A DNA stretch of 64,000 nucleotides. It comes from Okeania sp. SIO2C9 (GTDB lineage Bacteria; Cyanobacteriota; Cyanobacteriia; Cyanobacteriales; Microcoleaceae). The position numbers were made by a program, and so were the translations under genes. Position 1 is the first letter of the stretch. Each line of letters starts with the position of its first letter. The notes under the pieces are model-generated. The model ran no database searches and was not told the DNA's origin. It saw nothing but the letters and a program-made list of their open reading frames with translations. Below, one piece after another: positions 1 through 8,997 of the stretch. The stretch covers positions 175,595 through 239,594 of the forward strand of contig NZ_JAAHGO010000001.1 of assembly GCF_010672455.1 (NCBI RefSeq). Direction: 5' to 3'.

Positions 1-2
1 TA

Positions 3-155
3 TTACAGCGAAATTTGGAACGTCCTTGTTTAAATGAATTAATCGAACCTGACGATCTAAGAGCTACTTTGTGTTTGTTCGCTTTGTTTATGGCGATCGC
101 TACTTTATTTCCTTTAACTCCTGCTTTAGCTGGTCGTTTAGGGATAGGTGGTTAA
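3..155 (+). CDS. C-terminal end of an unidentified membrane protein (5' partial)
   Basis: An open frame enters from the left edge and stops at TAA 153-155, leaving 50 residues. The last 30 residues are hydrophobic (around LFALFMAIATLFPLTPALAG) and read as one transmembrane helix, followed by a short glycine-rich tail. The frame contains a HIP1 octamer (GCGATCGC), as other genes here do. The part present is too short to name a family. Confidence 0.6.
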   Translation, partial: LQRNLERPCLNELIEPDDLRATLCLFALFMAIATLFPLTPALAGRLGIGG

Positions 156-1338
156 GTTGAAGTCAGAAGTTAAAAGTTAAAAGTTAAACACAGGAGTCGG
201 CATTCCCATGGAGCCGAAACTTTGCCTGGTTCCGACCGCTTTCGACTAGCCTCTTTCAGAGGAACTAAAGCTTTTTCCTTCCGAATACTGCCTAAACATG
301 TCGCGCAGCGTGAACACCAGTTGTGCGGTAGCAAAACGTCGTCGCGGGGTCGAATCCGCATTTATAGAACCCATTTGGTATTTTTGCCTGGGATTAAGTT
401 TTTGAGTTACTAGTCGGGAGTGCAATAGAAGTAATATAGCAATGTGCGCTGGCATATTTACAAATTACAGGAGGTGTCCAATAGCTAAAATCTTATATTA
501 TCAGCTTTTTATCCCCCCCCTGTTGCCTGTTGCCTATTGCCTGCGCACAGCGCTATACAGGAAAAAGATTGAAAAATGCTTCCTTATTCCTCTACTTTTC
601 AGATTAAAATCAGATTTTTCCGGATCGATCTATACTTCCTTACTTAGTTTAGTGGAAAATTACCAACATTTTCATTGTTGGAAGCTCCTAAGAAATCGCG
701 CGCCAAAGGAATTTCGGTTGCATCCTCACAATTTTTGTGATATATTATAAAGTATAAGGGGTTGTTCGGCTATACCCATGACTTTTTATTCAACCAAAAG
801 ATAGTATAGTGAGCGCGATCGCGAATGTTGTAGAAAGGAAAATCAATGTAAAAGATACGCTTAGGGGATCTATAAATAAATGTCTGCGCCTTTATAACAA
901 AAATAGGAATAACTACCGCGTTCTCCTACAGATAAAGAGTGTGGAGACCCACCCCTAACCCCTGCCAAGAGGTAGGGTCAATTTATTGTCACGCTTAGAA
1001 AAATTGTATCCTTTGAAATTTCGTACATCTTCCTAGGATTAGTTAACTAAAAATATAGAGTCGCACATATTTTCCCCAGGCAAAAAATTAGCCCTGCTCC
1101 CAAGAGGGGAATATCTAGAAAGATTTGGTAATGGCGCTCGTGAAGAGAACATTTTTTGGTAGTCCTGCATACTAATGGTATACAAGGAACAAGGGAAGCT
1201 TGGCACGGGAGCAAGATGCTCACACTGCCGTACCTCGTAACAAAAATAATGCAATGCACGACCATGACAATGCACCACCACCCATTTTTTTATACGGAAT
1301 AAACCGATTTTATATCAAGTCCATAAGTTATACTTAAA
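156..1338. other. Gene-free 1.2 kb with scattered repeat debris
   Basis: No convincing coding frame is seen. The stretch holds a heptamer array (AAAGTTA, about 163-188), a segment related to one near 47.0 kb (AGGAGT..GCATTCCCATGG, about 192-215), a CACCCCTAACCCC motif (about 951) that recurs near 41.63 kb, and a GAGCAAGATGCTCAC inverted repeat (about 1208) like the one near 35.24 kb. Short open frames exist here but show no family motif or good ribosome site. Confidence 0.5.
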
Positions 1339-1423
1339 CGGAGAGGGTGGGATTCGAACCCACGGAAAGTCACCCTTCAACGAATTTCGAGTTCGCCGCA
1401 TTCGACCACTCTGCCACCTCTCC
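1339..1423 (-). tRNA. tRNA-Ser (anticodon CGA)
   Basis: Read on the minus strand, the acceptor stem GGAGAGG pairs with CCTCTCC and is followed by discriminator G. The anticodon loop CTCGAAA lies between GCGAA and TTCGT and gives anticodon CGA (codon UCG). A long variable arm and a GGTTCGAATCC T-arm fit class II serine tRNA. CCA is not encoded. A heptamer array (AAAGTCA) abuts the 5' side of the gene at about 1431-1470. Confidence 0.95.
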
Positions 1424-1803
1424 ATAAAAAGTCAAAAGTCAAAAGTCAAAATTTCAAAGTCAAAAATGATAATTAAATTTCGATCTTCAGAAAATACACA
1501 TTCTCATATTATATAGCTAATATGATTGATTTGTAAAAAATTCTTAATCTATAGCACTAGGCAAATAGGTTATATCAAATCCGCTATTATTCGGTATAAA
1601 AAAATGTTCCATCTTCACCCAAAGCCCAAATAATTCAGAATTCTCTTCTCTCCTGAATTCTGACTCCTGAATTCTAATTCACTATCTTAATTACACTAAT
1701 GCTACATATTAATTACACTAATACTACCGGATTTGATATGACGATGGCCGTTTTTCCTAGTTTTGGTGGAGTTACATTTTGGACATTTCAATTTGGAACA
1801 TTT

Positions 1804-1947
1804 ATATCATGTCCGGATAAGAGCGTGATAAAAAAACTTTCTCCTTCTCTTCTTCTTTCTTTCCTCTTGAATTCTGTTTGCGGAGCATTCCGTAGGAAAT
1901 TCTGACTCCTGAGTAATTTATTTATAACTGTTCAACCGGACATAATA
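1804..1947. repeat. TIR element, ATATCATGTCCGG family, copy 1
   Basis: The left end ATATCATGTCCGGATAA and the right end CCGGACATAATA are inverted copies. The interior shares GAGCGTGATAAAAAA and ACTGTTCAA with copy 2 at 2232. It also carries a GTTTGCGGAGCATTCCG mini-palindrome. There is no coding capacity, so it is MITE-like. Confidence 0.7.
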
Positions 1948-2231
1948 CTATCATTACTTTTCAGCAACACTCAATTTTGTAGTACAGTTTTTGAACTGTC
2001 TACTCCTACAATGTTATCTTGTCAATCTCAAAGCTTATTTCAGCGTTTTGAAAAAGCCAAAATCAGAGCGATCGCTTGTGTATCTGTACAGACTGTCACT
2101 CTACTATCGTGTTTATAAATTTATACACCTAGAATTATAAGAAATCAGCAAATAATTGTTGATAGAGGTGAAAATGTTATAACTAGAAAAGATGAGTCTG
2201 GTTAATGACAATTATGTTGAATTTTAGACTA

Positions 2232-2383
<152 letters not shown>

Positions 2384-2507
2384 AACTATTTGAATTTTGG
2401 ACAAATCACCTACTGATTTAAGCTTGAATTGAATGATTGTGTATTGTCATTAGCTACGTCCAGCTTTGCTTAACGAATAACTTTTAAGTTTCTTATGTAA
2501 AAGAACA

Positions 2508-3293
2508 ATGAAATCACAATTAATTAACAACAAAGAGCTATCATCTCAGCAAAAAAATGAGATGTATTTACTTCTTTCGACTCATTTTGTAGGAGTAAAA
2601 AGAGATGTTTTTGATGAAGATTTAGCAGAGAAAAATTGGATACTTCTTCTCAAAGATAAAAATTCTCATCAACTGCAAGGTTTTTCTACTTTATTAATTT
2701 ACAATACTGAATTTAAAGGAGAAACGATATCGGTTGTTTATTCGGGAGATACAATTGTAGACCCTTCCGCTTGGTCTAGTTCTGCACTATCTAAAGCTTG
2801 GATCGAGGCGATAGATTTATTGAGTCAAGAGTTTGCTTTAGGGAAATTGTATTGGTTGTTAATTTGTTCTGGATATAGAACTTATCGGTTTTTACCTGTG
2901 TTTTGGCAAGAATTTTATCCCAGATTCGAGCGGGAAACTCCAAAAGAAATTCAAGATTTAATCGATTTTTTGGCAGCTAAAAAATTTGGCAAAAATTACG
3001 ATCGAGAAACCGGAATAGTTCGCTTTCTTCATCCCCATCAACTGAAAGAAGGTTTAAAAGGAATACCTCCTGAACGATTGAATGACCCTCATATTAGCTT
3101 TTTTAACAACAAGAATCCTTGTCATATTAATGGCGATGAATTGGTTTGTTTGACTGAAATTTCTCTAGAGAATTTAACAAAAGCTGGAAAGAGAATGTGG
3201 AAAAATAAAAAGACATCTCTGAAAAAGAATAGATTTTTTGCAGTAGCAGGCAGCAGGCAACAGGCAACAGGCAACAAGGAAGAAAATTTATGA
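2508..3293 (+). CDS. GNAT-like (N-acyltransferase-like) protein, first gene of the oxidative cluster
   Basis: This 261-residue protein has the length and secondary-structure pattern of a cyanobacterial GNAT-like hypothetical protein: a central strand (GFSTLLIYNT), a VYSGDTIVDP segment and a helix with W/L-rich packing (KLYWLLICSGYRTYRFLP). A clear acetyl-CoA P-loop is not obvious, so acyl transfer is inferred. The first ~245 residues look native; the last ~14 (from AGSRQQATGNK) are translated from the GGCAACA repeat block that begins at about 3236, so the original C-terminus has been replaced or extended. It is the first of ten same-strand genes; the next starts 292 bp downstream across the repeat block. 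The ATG at 2508 has only a weak upstream site (AAGAACA). Confidence 0.55.
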   Translation: MKSQLINNKELSSQQKNEMYLLLSTHFVGVKRDVFDEDLAEKNWILLLKDKNSHQLQGFSTLLIYNTEFKGETISVVYSGDTIVDPSAWSSSALSKAWIEAIDLLSQEFALGKLYWLLICSGYRTYRFLPVFWQEFYPRFERETPKEIQDLIDFLAAKKFGKNYDRETGIVRFLHPHQLKEGLKGIPPERLNDPHISFFNNKNPCHINGDELVCLTEISLENLTKAGKRMWKNKKTSLKKNRFFAVAGSRQQATGNKEENL

Positions 3294-3516
3294 AATAAAG
3301 ACACAAAATAGGCAACAGGAAACAGGCAACAGGCAACAGGCAACAGGGAGGAAAATTTATGAAATAAAGACACAAAATAGGCAGCAGGCAACAGGCAACA
3401 GGCAACAGGCAACAGGGAAGAAAATTTATGAAATAAAGACACAAAATAGGCAGCAGGCAACAGGCAACAGGCAACAGGCAACAGGGAAGAAAATTTATGA
3501 AATAAAGACACAAAAC
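3236..3516. repeat. Four 69-bp tandem units containing GGCAACA heptamers
   Basis: The landmark AAATTTATGAAATAAAGACAC occurs at about 3284, 3353, 3422 and 3491, a strict 69-bp period. Each unit has a constant part (GGAAGAAAATTTATG..AAAATA) and a run of GGCAACA or GGCAGCA heptamers. Because 69 is a multiple of three, long cysteine/leucine-rich frames appear on the other strand; they are by-products of the repeat. The first unit supplies the stop codon of the GNAT-like gene. Confidence 0.9.
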
Positions 3517-3585
3517 ACGATCCATAAGTATAATTTCTGGAGATGTCTAAAGTAAAAATCAGAATTATTTGAGTAGTTTAAGCAG

Positions 3586-4599
3586 ATGAAAGAGCAATTG
3601 AAAGTTTTTAATAACTCCGATTGTTTTATTGAGGGATGGTATTGGGCAATTCCGGCAAAAGAGTTGGGAATTGGCAAGATAAAAGCAGTTAGTTTGTTGG
3701 GCAAAGAATTGGCGATTTTTCGTAACTTTGAAAAACAAGTTATTGCTGTTGATGCTTATTGTCCTCACATGGGGGCACATTTAGCAGAAGGAAAAGTGGA
3801 AGGAGAAGGGATAAGATGTTTTTTTCACAATTGGAAGTTTGATAATGAGGGTAAATGTATTGAAGTTCCTTGTTTAAATAAATCTTTACCTGTTAATTTA
3901 CAAATCCATCCTACAGCAGAAAAATACGGTATAATTTGGGTTTGGACAGGAAAAAAATCACCAAAATCTTTACCTTTTGTCCCAGAATTAGAAAAAGAAG
4001 AATGCGATATAATAGTCGCTAATAGCTTTATTAAAAATTGCCATCCCAACGTATTAACAATTAACGCGATCGACGCACATCATTTTAATACAGTTCACAA
4101 TTTACCTCTAGAAATAAATTTCGACAAAGAAGAGATCAATGAAAATGCGATTGCTTTTAACAATACTACTAGAGGAGGTGACGATTCTTTCTTAATTAAA
4201 CTGATTCGTCCTTTTTATCGCAACGAAGTTACTTATAAAATCTGTTACTGGTACGGTAGTACGGGTACTGTAACGATTGGCCCTGACTTCCTTCATTTTT
4301 ATATTATGTTTGCTTTGCGTGGGTTGGAGGGAGGGAAGACAGCAGGAAAAACAATCTTGATCGCTAAAAAACGTTTTGGGTTACTGGGATGGTTATTTAA
4401 TCGGATTGTACTTTGCTTAACTTGGTTGGTAGGAAATTATTTTGCTAAAGGGGATACACGGATTTTTCAAACCATTAAATTTAATTTACAAACTCCGACA
4501 CCAGCGGATCGAGCTATCGTTGATTTTATTAAACATACTGAAGCTCAACAAGCTTTAAGTTGGGGAAGTTGGGGAGAAGTTGATGGTTTCAACAATTAA
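3586..4599 (+). CDS. Rieske non-heme iron oxygenase 1
   Basis: This 337-residue oxygenase component would activate O2 at a mononuclear iron fed by a Rieske cluster. The Rieske motif is complete: C59-x-H61 (YCPHMG) and C78-x2-H81 (CFFHNW). The catalytic-domain ligands are seen at D165-x2-H168-x4-H173 (NAIDAHHFNTVH). The N-terminus (GWYWAIPAKEL) resembles the Rieske group that includes DAF-36/Neverland sterol desaturase, KshA and plant PAO-type enzymes. A hydrophobic stretch near 265-285 may associate with membrane. It is a paralogue of the Rieske gene at 7405. Reductase is not encoded nearby; the ferredoxin at 8546 is the likely electron donor. The substrate is unknown. The ATG has a weak ribosome site. 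Confidence 0.85.
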   Translation: MKEQLKVFNNSDCFIEGWYWAIPAKELGIGKIKAVSLLGKELAIFRNFEKQVIAVDAYCPHMGAHLAEGKVEGEGIRCFFHNWKFDNEGKCIEVPCLNKSLPVNLQIHPTAEKYGIIWVWTGKKSPKSLPFVPELEKEECDIIVANSFIKNCHPNVLTINAIDAHHFNTVHNLPLEINFDKEEINENAIAFNNTTRGGDDSFLIKLIRPFYRNEVTYKICYWYGSTGTVTIGPDFLHFYIMFALRGLEGGKTAGKTILIAKKRFGLLGWLFNRIVLCLTWLVGNYFAKGDTRIFQTIKFNLQTPTPADRAIVDFIKHTEAQQALSWGSWGEVDGFNN

Positions 4600-4641
4600 T
4601 AATTAATAATTAATAATTAATAATTAATAATTAATAATTAA
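4592..4641. repeat. TTAATAA heptamer array
   Basis: The sequence TTTCAACAATTAATAATTAATAA.. runs with period 7 immediately at and after the stop of the Rieske gene. TTCAACAATTAATAA is the outer end of the TTACCGAA..TTGTTGAA repeat family, so this is probably a fragment of that family. Confidence 0.7.
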
Positions 4642-4803
4642 TTAGTAAGATTTGACATGGGGACGCGGAGACGCGGGGACCTGGCGTGTCAGTGACACCC
4701 TATCTCGCTATCTCTGTGTCTCCGTGTGGGGAGTGTGGGAAGTACAGGATTTAAAAAATATGGGGTTGTAAATATTCTCTGACGACAATGAATTAGCCTT
4801 GCT

Positions 4804-5046
4804 TTCAACAATTAATAATGAATAATGAATAATGAATAATGAATAATTACCTCTCCTTGAAAAGAAGAGGATTGACTAATAATGAAAAATTTTCTTTATT
4901 ATCCCCTTACAGCGGTTTTCATTTGGGTAGACCACAGTAGGGACGTTCCATGGAACGTCCCTACAAGGTTTGATGTGTGAAGATGTGGTTCATCAATTTG
5001 AAAAGCGCTGTAAAAGGGGAGGCGCATACCCACAATTTTTCGGTAA
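4804..5046. repeat. TTACCGAA..TTGTTGAA family repeat (reverse copy), interrupted by an insertion
   Basis: Read on the minus strand it starts TTACCGAAAAATTGTGGGTATG and ends TTATTAATTGTTGAA, like the nearly identical pair at 53778 and 54821. Those copies read CCCCTTTTAAGGGG across the site that is split here by 4911-5010. The ATGAATA/ATTCATT heptamers lie at its left side. Confidence 0.85.
4911..5010. mobile_element. 100-bp MITE inserted in a repeat, TA target duplication
   Basis: The ends CAGCGGTTTTCA and TGAAAAGCGCTG are inverted repeats, flanked by TA on both sides (4909-4910 and 5011-5012). Removing the element plus one TA restores CCCCTTAAAAGGGG, exactly the uninterrupted sequence of the 53778 and 54821 copies (reverse complement). 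Inside is a perfect 28-bp palindrome, GTAGGGACGTTCCA and its complement, at 4937-4964. The element adds an in-frame ATG (4977) upstream of the diiron gene that is probably not its real start. Confidence 0.85.
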
Positions 5047-5054
5047 AGAGGGAA

Positions 5055-5966
5055 ATGAAAAAAAATAAGTTTATGATGAAAAAAAATATAGCTGGTTTTG
5101 ATTTATCTCAGACAAAATGCGCTAAACTTAAACGCATATTAGATTCTCGGTTAGATAAGGTGTTGGCGGAGCCTAGCGACAGCAGTAATCACATTTACTG
5201 GGATGCTGGTTATTTTAATTTAGACAATAGCACTGTTTTTCAAAATGCTACCCTCCAGCAAAAGAAAGACATTCTCAAAGTAGCTAGTCGAGAGTTGTTA
5301 GAAGAAGCTTATTTTATCGAAAAAGCTGGAATGGGTTATATGGCAAAAATGGTGCTATTGTCGGAGACTACAGAAGAAAGGATGCTTTATTCTCTATTTG
5401 CTGCCGATGAAACTACTCATTTAGCTAAGATTATGCCCTTTCTCGAACGCATCCCTCTAGATACGGACGATCTTTTTTTACAGTTATTGGGGGATGTCGT
5501 CGAAAGTGAGGATAAAAGTGTAATTTTATTTGTACTTCAGGTGGTTTTAGAAGGATGGGGTTTGAGTCACTATCGCAGTTTAGCAAAAGGTTGTGGCGAT
5601 CGAGATTTAAGTATTGTGTTTCGCAGTTTTTTGGATGATGAGTCTCGACATCATGCTACTGGGGTAACTTTATTTCAGCAACAACATCTTGATTTGAGTA
5701 GTAGAAGGGCGATATTAGAAATTCTAGCATCATTTTTAGAGATGATTCGGGTTGGTCCTCAAAGAGTCTTAAGTGCTGTTGAGATGGTTTTGGGGGATTT
5801 ATCTCGATCGCAAAAAATCAAGTTATTTGAGGAGTTGGATGCTGAAAGTCATAGCAGTAGTCGTTTGAGTATACTTCGTTCTTTAATTGGTCAGGAAGGA
5901 AGTGTATTTGTGACTGAATTGGAGGAAAAAGGATTATTTAGTGCTTATCAAAATAATTGGGTCTAA
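5055..5966 (+). CDS. Ferritin-like diiron protein 1
   Basis: This four-helix-bundle diiron protein has about 303 residues from the chosen start. The ligands can be followed in order: a glutamate in LEEAYFIEKAG, ExxH in ADETTHL, a glutamate in LEGWGLSHY, and ExxH in DDESRHHATG. That is the E, ExxH, E, ExxH pattern of ferritin-like oxidases/oxygenases. The frame is open back to ATG 4977, but codons 4977-5046 come from inserted repeat DNA; the ATG at 5055 follows AGAGGG directly, and ATGs at 5073 and 5076 are further options. It is likely an O2-dependent oxidase or oxygenase of the cluster. The substrate is unknown. Confidence 0.8.
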   Translation: MKKNKFMMKKNIAGFDLSQTKCAKLKRILDSRLDKVLAEPSDSSNHIYWDAGYFNLDNSTVFQNATLQQKKDILKVASRELLEEAYFIEKAGMGYMAKMVLLSETTEERMLYSLFAADETTHLAKIMPFLERIPLDTDDLFLQLLGDVVESEDKSVILFVLQVVLEGWGLSHYRSLAKGCGDRDLSIVFRSFLDDESRHHATGVTLFQQQHLDLSSRRAILEILASFLEMIRVGPQRVLSAVEMVLGDLSRSQKIKLFEELDAESHSSSRLSILRSLIGQEGSVFVTELEEKGLFSAYQNNWV

Positions 5967-6116
5967 AACCCCACCTAAGCAAAATGTTTTTGGAGACTTG
6001 CTCAAATCCCCGTTACAAAAACAACTTCTGACTGTGATGAAGTGTGTCTTACATTCTGTTTGCGTAGCATTTCCTCCAGAAAGGGGACCTCAGAATTACA
6101 CACTCGCTTCTGACTT

Positions 6117-6148
6117 CTGTAGGGGTGATTCGCGAATCACCCCTACAG
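6117..6148. repeat. Perfect 32-bp palindrome (REP-like)
   Basis: CTGTAGGGGTGATTCG is followed directly by its exact reverse complement. Related palindromes with GGGCGAAT..ATTCGCCC lie at 18649 and 18728. It sits between the two diiron genes and could act as a terminator or RNA-end structure, although no T-run follows. Confidence 0.8.
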
Positions 6149-6176
6149 ACTTCTGACTTCGTTATCCTGCTCATTT

Positions 6177-7418
6177 ATGCATTTTTTAGAATTTTGTGTT
6201 ATGAATAATATTTTCGAGGAAGTTAAGGATAATCGTTTGCCTTGCGATTCCTACGCAATGGGGAGTAAACACCCATTCTATCACAAGTTAAAAGTTAATT
6301 ATAAGCGCAATCGTAAACAGGATTGTACTGAATTGTTGGATGCTGTTGCTGCTGATTTTTGTTACCAAGATTGTCAAAATGAGTATTGGCATCCAGAAGA
6401 GTTTTCTTTACTTTATGGAACTCGTTTATGGCAGCAATCTAGTCCCAGTCAAAGGATTATTTTAAATCAGCTTTATTGGGTAGCTTATTATTCTCAAATT
6501 ATTTCGGCTGAAATTGCTACTATTTTTTTTAATCAGACTAGCGCTGCTGGGCTTTATGCTCAGGAAGATTTTCGTTTAGTTTGTGATACTTTAGATTTGG
6601 AGTCCAGTCAAGAAAGGGCGCATATTAATGCTTTTAAGATTATTTGTGAACGAGTAGAAGCTAGTTTATTTGGAAGGCGTATTTTTTCTTATCCGATGCG
6701 ATCGCCTTTTTCTGAAACTATGATTTTTGCCGATACTAATCGGTTAAAAAGTTGGTGGAAGAAGGTACAGTTACATTGTTTTGGTTTGCTTTCTTCTGAC
6801 AATACTTTTTTAGCTTGTCAGTATTTTACAGTTCGCGGACTGAGAACTTTAAATGGGAAAATAGTTCAGCATCAACTCAGTCGTTATTATCAAAATTATG
6901 TGGATAAAAATCAAGTACCGATTCCGAGCAAAATTTCTTATTATCATTTTCTTGATGAGAGTTTTCACTTTAATAGTTCGACTATTATCTCTCAAGATGT
7001 TATAAATTGTTTGCCAAAACCGACTAAATTTGAAAAAATGGTAGCTAATTTAGGAATAAGAGGTTGTCAAAAAGACCACTATCATTTTTCAGTAGCAATT
7101 AACGGGATTTTTTGGTACGATCCGGCACTATATTCAGCGATTTATCAAGTTCTTACAAGTAATATTTTTGGCATGGACTCTCGCGAAGCAAAAGAAATAA
7201 TGTTGGCTTGTTTTACAACAGAATCGGAAGGATTATATAGAAGTTATAATACCCATAAAGAAGCTGTCGAATCTTACAAGGTTTATATCGAATCTCTCGA
7301 TTATATCTGGCCGAGTAATCGAGAAATGTCTTTAATGAGTTCTAACTCTATAGATAAATATTTGGCAGTTCAAAAACGATTGTTTTCTAAATGGGAAAAA
7401 AACCATGAAAATCTTTAA
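6177..7418 (+). CDS. Ferritin-like diiron oxygenase candidate 2 (AurF-like)
   Basis: This protein has 413 residues. Helical segments carry possible diiron ligands: a glutamate in IISAEIATIFF, ExxH in SSQERAH, and ExxH in LDESFHFNS. The spacing and the long inserts recall AurF-type N-oxygenases and other large ferritin-like oxygenases more than the smaller protein encoded just upstream. The third-helix ligand is not certain (LSRYYQNYV region). A start at 6201 (MNNIFEE) is as likely as 6177, since neither has a strong ribosome site. Its last 14 bases overlap the start of the next Rieske gene, so the two are probably translationally coupled. Family membership is inferred from motif pattern only. 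Confidence 0.6.
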   Translation: MHFLEFCVMNNIFEEVKDNRLPCDSYAMGSKHPFYHKLKVNYKRNRKQDCTELLDAVAADFCYQDCQNEYWHPEEFSLLYGTRLWQQSSPSQRIILNQLYWVAYYSQIISAEIATIFFNQTSAAGLYAQEDFRLVCDTLDLESSQERAHINAFKIICERVEASLFGRRIFSYPMRSPFSETMIFADTNRLKSWWKKVQLHCFGLLSSDNTFLACQYFTVRGLRTLNGKIVQHQLSRYYQNYVDKNQVPIPSKISYYHFLDESFHFNSSTIISQDVINCLPKPTKFEKMVANLGIRGCQKDHYHFSVAINGIFWYDPALYSAIYQVLTSNIFGMDSREAKEIMLACFTTESEGLYRSYNTHKEAVESYKVYIESLDYIWPSNREMSLMSSNSIDKYLAVQKRLFSKWEKNHENL

Positions 7419-8463
7419 TAATTGGGATGTAGTTGCTAAAGGTTGGTATATTGCTTGTCCCAGTCAAGAAATACCTTTAAATAAGGCAAAATCTGTAGAA
7501 ATTTGCGGGCAAAAAATTGTTTTATTTCGTGGTGAAGATGGCAAAGTAAATGCAATAGAAGCTTATTGTCCCCATTTAGGAACGGATCTAGGAATTGGCA
7601 GAGTAGATGGAAATTATATTCGCTGTTTCTTTCACCATTGGGCGTTCGATGGCGCTGGTAATTGTCAAGATATTCCCTGTCAAAATACTATTCCTACTCG
7701 AGCTAAGTTACAAGCTTATGTTACTGATGAAAAATATGGCTTTATTTGGGTATATCCAGATAAAGAAGCTCCGGCAGGAGTAACAGAATTTGATGAATTA
7801 AAAGGTAAAAAATTATTATCAGTAGCAGACAAAGCATTTACGCGCAGTTGTCACCACCATATTTGTATGATGAACGGTATCGACTCACAACATCTACAAA
7901 CAGTCCATAAGATAAATATCGAAATGGATTTAAAATTGCAGCAAAATCGAAGGGGAAATATTATTGATTTTACTCTCAGTGGCAAATTTCCTAACCAGAC
8001 TTTTAGAGAGAAAATCGGACGGAAATTTTTAGGCGAAAATTACGAATATACGATGAGATATGCTGATGGTTGTATGGGACTTTTAACCATAATGAAAAAT
8101 GTGAAATTATTTCCTCAGTTACATATGATTTATGCTTATACTCCTCTCGATGGAAAGACTCGCATTCAACCTATTTATGTTACTGAAAAGCGCGGAGGTA
8201 TATGGGGAAATTTAGTTGCGAGATTCTTAATTTTTTGTACTCGACTTACTTATTATGCCTTACGAGATGAAGACGGACAAATTTACGATAATATTCGTTT
8301 TAATCCAAATATTTTGCTCGATATAGATACACCATTGGCAAAGTATATGGAATATGTGAATAAATTAGATATATCTCTCTGGAGTAAATTTAACCTTGAA
8401 GAAGGCAGAAGGCAGAAGGCAGAAGGCAGAAGGCAGAAGGGAAGGAATGAAATTAGAAGGTAA
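7405..8463 (+). CDS. Rieske non-heme iron oxygenase 2
   Basis: This 352-residue protein is similar to the Rieske protein at 3586. It has the Rieske cluster motif YCPHLG then CFFHHW, and iron ligands in NGIDSQHLQTVH (D-x2-H-x4-H). The conserved GWYIACP start and the Rieske-domain spacing match the DAF-36/KshA/PAO-like group. The final ~20 residues are a repeated heptapeptide (EGRRQKA) translated from a GGCAGAA heptamer array at 8401-8440, so the native C-terminus ended near FNLEE. The gene overlaps the upstream diiron gene by 14 bp, and a ferredoxin gene follows after 82 bp. Substrate unknown. Confidence 0.85.
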   Translation: MKIFNNWDVVAKGWYIACPSQEIPLNKAKSVEICGQKIVLFRGEDGKVNAIEAYCPHLGTDLGIGRVDGNYIRCFFHHWAFDGAGNCQDIPCQNTIPTRAKLQAYVTDEKYGFIWVYPDKEAPAGVTEFDELKGKKLLSVADKAFTRSCHHHICMMNGIDSQHLQTVHKINIEMDLKLQQNRRGNIIDFTLSGKFPNQTFREKIGRKFLGENYEYTMRYADGCMGLLTIMKNVKLFPQLHMIYAYTPLDGKTRIQPIYVTEKRGGIWGNLVARFLIFCTRLTYYALRDEDGQIYDNIRFNPNILLDIDTPLAKYMEYVNKLDISLWSKFNLEEGRRQKAEGRRQKGRNEIRR

Positions 8464-8545
8464 AAGGTTTTCGACAACTAATTATCCGGATTTGATATAA
8501 GGGAAAATAGCAAAATATTTCCGCTCAAACTGAAGGAGAATAAAA

Positions 8546-8917
8546 ATGAATCAAAATACTTACAATATCAGCTTTTCAGATACAAAATATCCAACTTTAG
8601 CCTTAGAAAGAGACTCCCAACTTTCCCAACATCTAACAGTACAAAATTCTCCCGTATTATTTGGATGTCGAACGGGTATTTGTGGAACTTGTTTAGTAGA
8701 AGTAGAAGGAGATATCCCACCACCAAATTCAGAAGAATTAGAAATACTAGAAATATTCTCACCCGGAAATAAACAAGCAAGACTAGCTTGTCAAATAAAA
8801 CTAACAAATAACATCAAAATCATTGAAGAAGGAAGAGGGAAGAAGGAAGAAGGAAGAAGGAAAGAAGTAAGGAAGGAAGGAAAGAAGGAAGAAAAAGTGG
8901 ATGGGGATAGTCTCTGA
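8546..8917 (+). CDS. 2Fe-2S plant-type ferredoxin
   Basis: This small electron carrier has the C-x4-C-x2-C cluster motif in FGCRTGICGTC and the fourth cysteine in ARLACQI. The native part is about 90 residues, normal for the family; the remaining ~30 residues (EEGRGKKEEGRRKE..) are highly charged and encoded by a purine-rich GGAAGAA-type repeat. A strong ribosome site (AAGGAG) sits 7 bases before ATG 8546. Placed between Rieske genes 2 and 3, it is the obvious electron donor for the oxygenases of this cluster; no dedicated reductase is present, so photosynthetic FNR may supply electrons (inference). Confidence 0.9.
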   Translation: MNQNTYNISFSDTKYPTLALERDSQLSQHLTVQNSPVLFGCRTGICGTCLVEVEGDIPPPNSEELEILEIFSPGNKQARLACQIKLTNNIKIIEEGRGKKEEGRRKEVRKEGKKEEKVDGDSL

Positions 8918-8997
8918 TCGGCCACTCCGCGTCTTATAACCCCAACCAATTTTAAACACTCCCATTGACGGTGGGATATTAAACCCAAAAGAAAAAT

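Noticed and set aside
442-750. 102-codon open frame on the plus strand
   Set aside because: No family motif, odd composition, no ribosome site, and it lies in repeat-containing spacer.
3122-3525. Long minus-strand frames with repeated cysteine/leucine/proline segments
   Set aside because: They are translations of the 69-bp tandem block and of the antisense of the GNAT-like gene.
4977-5054. N-terminal extension of the diiron protein
   Set aside because: These codons come from the 4911 MITE and the interrupted repeat; the ATG at 5055 has a better ribosome site.
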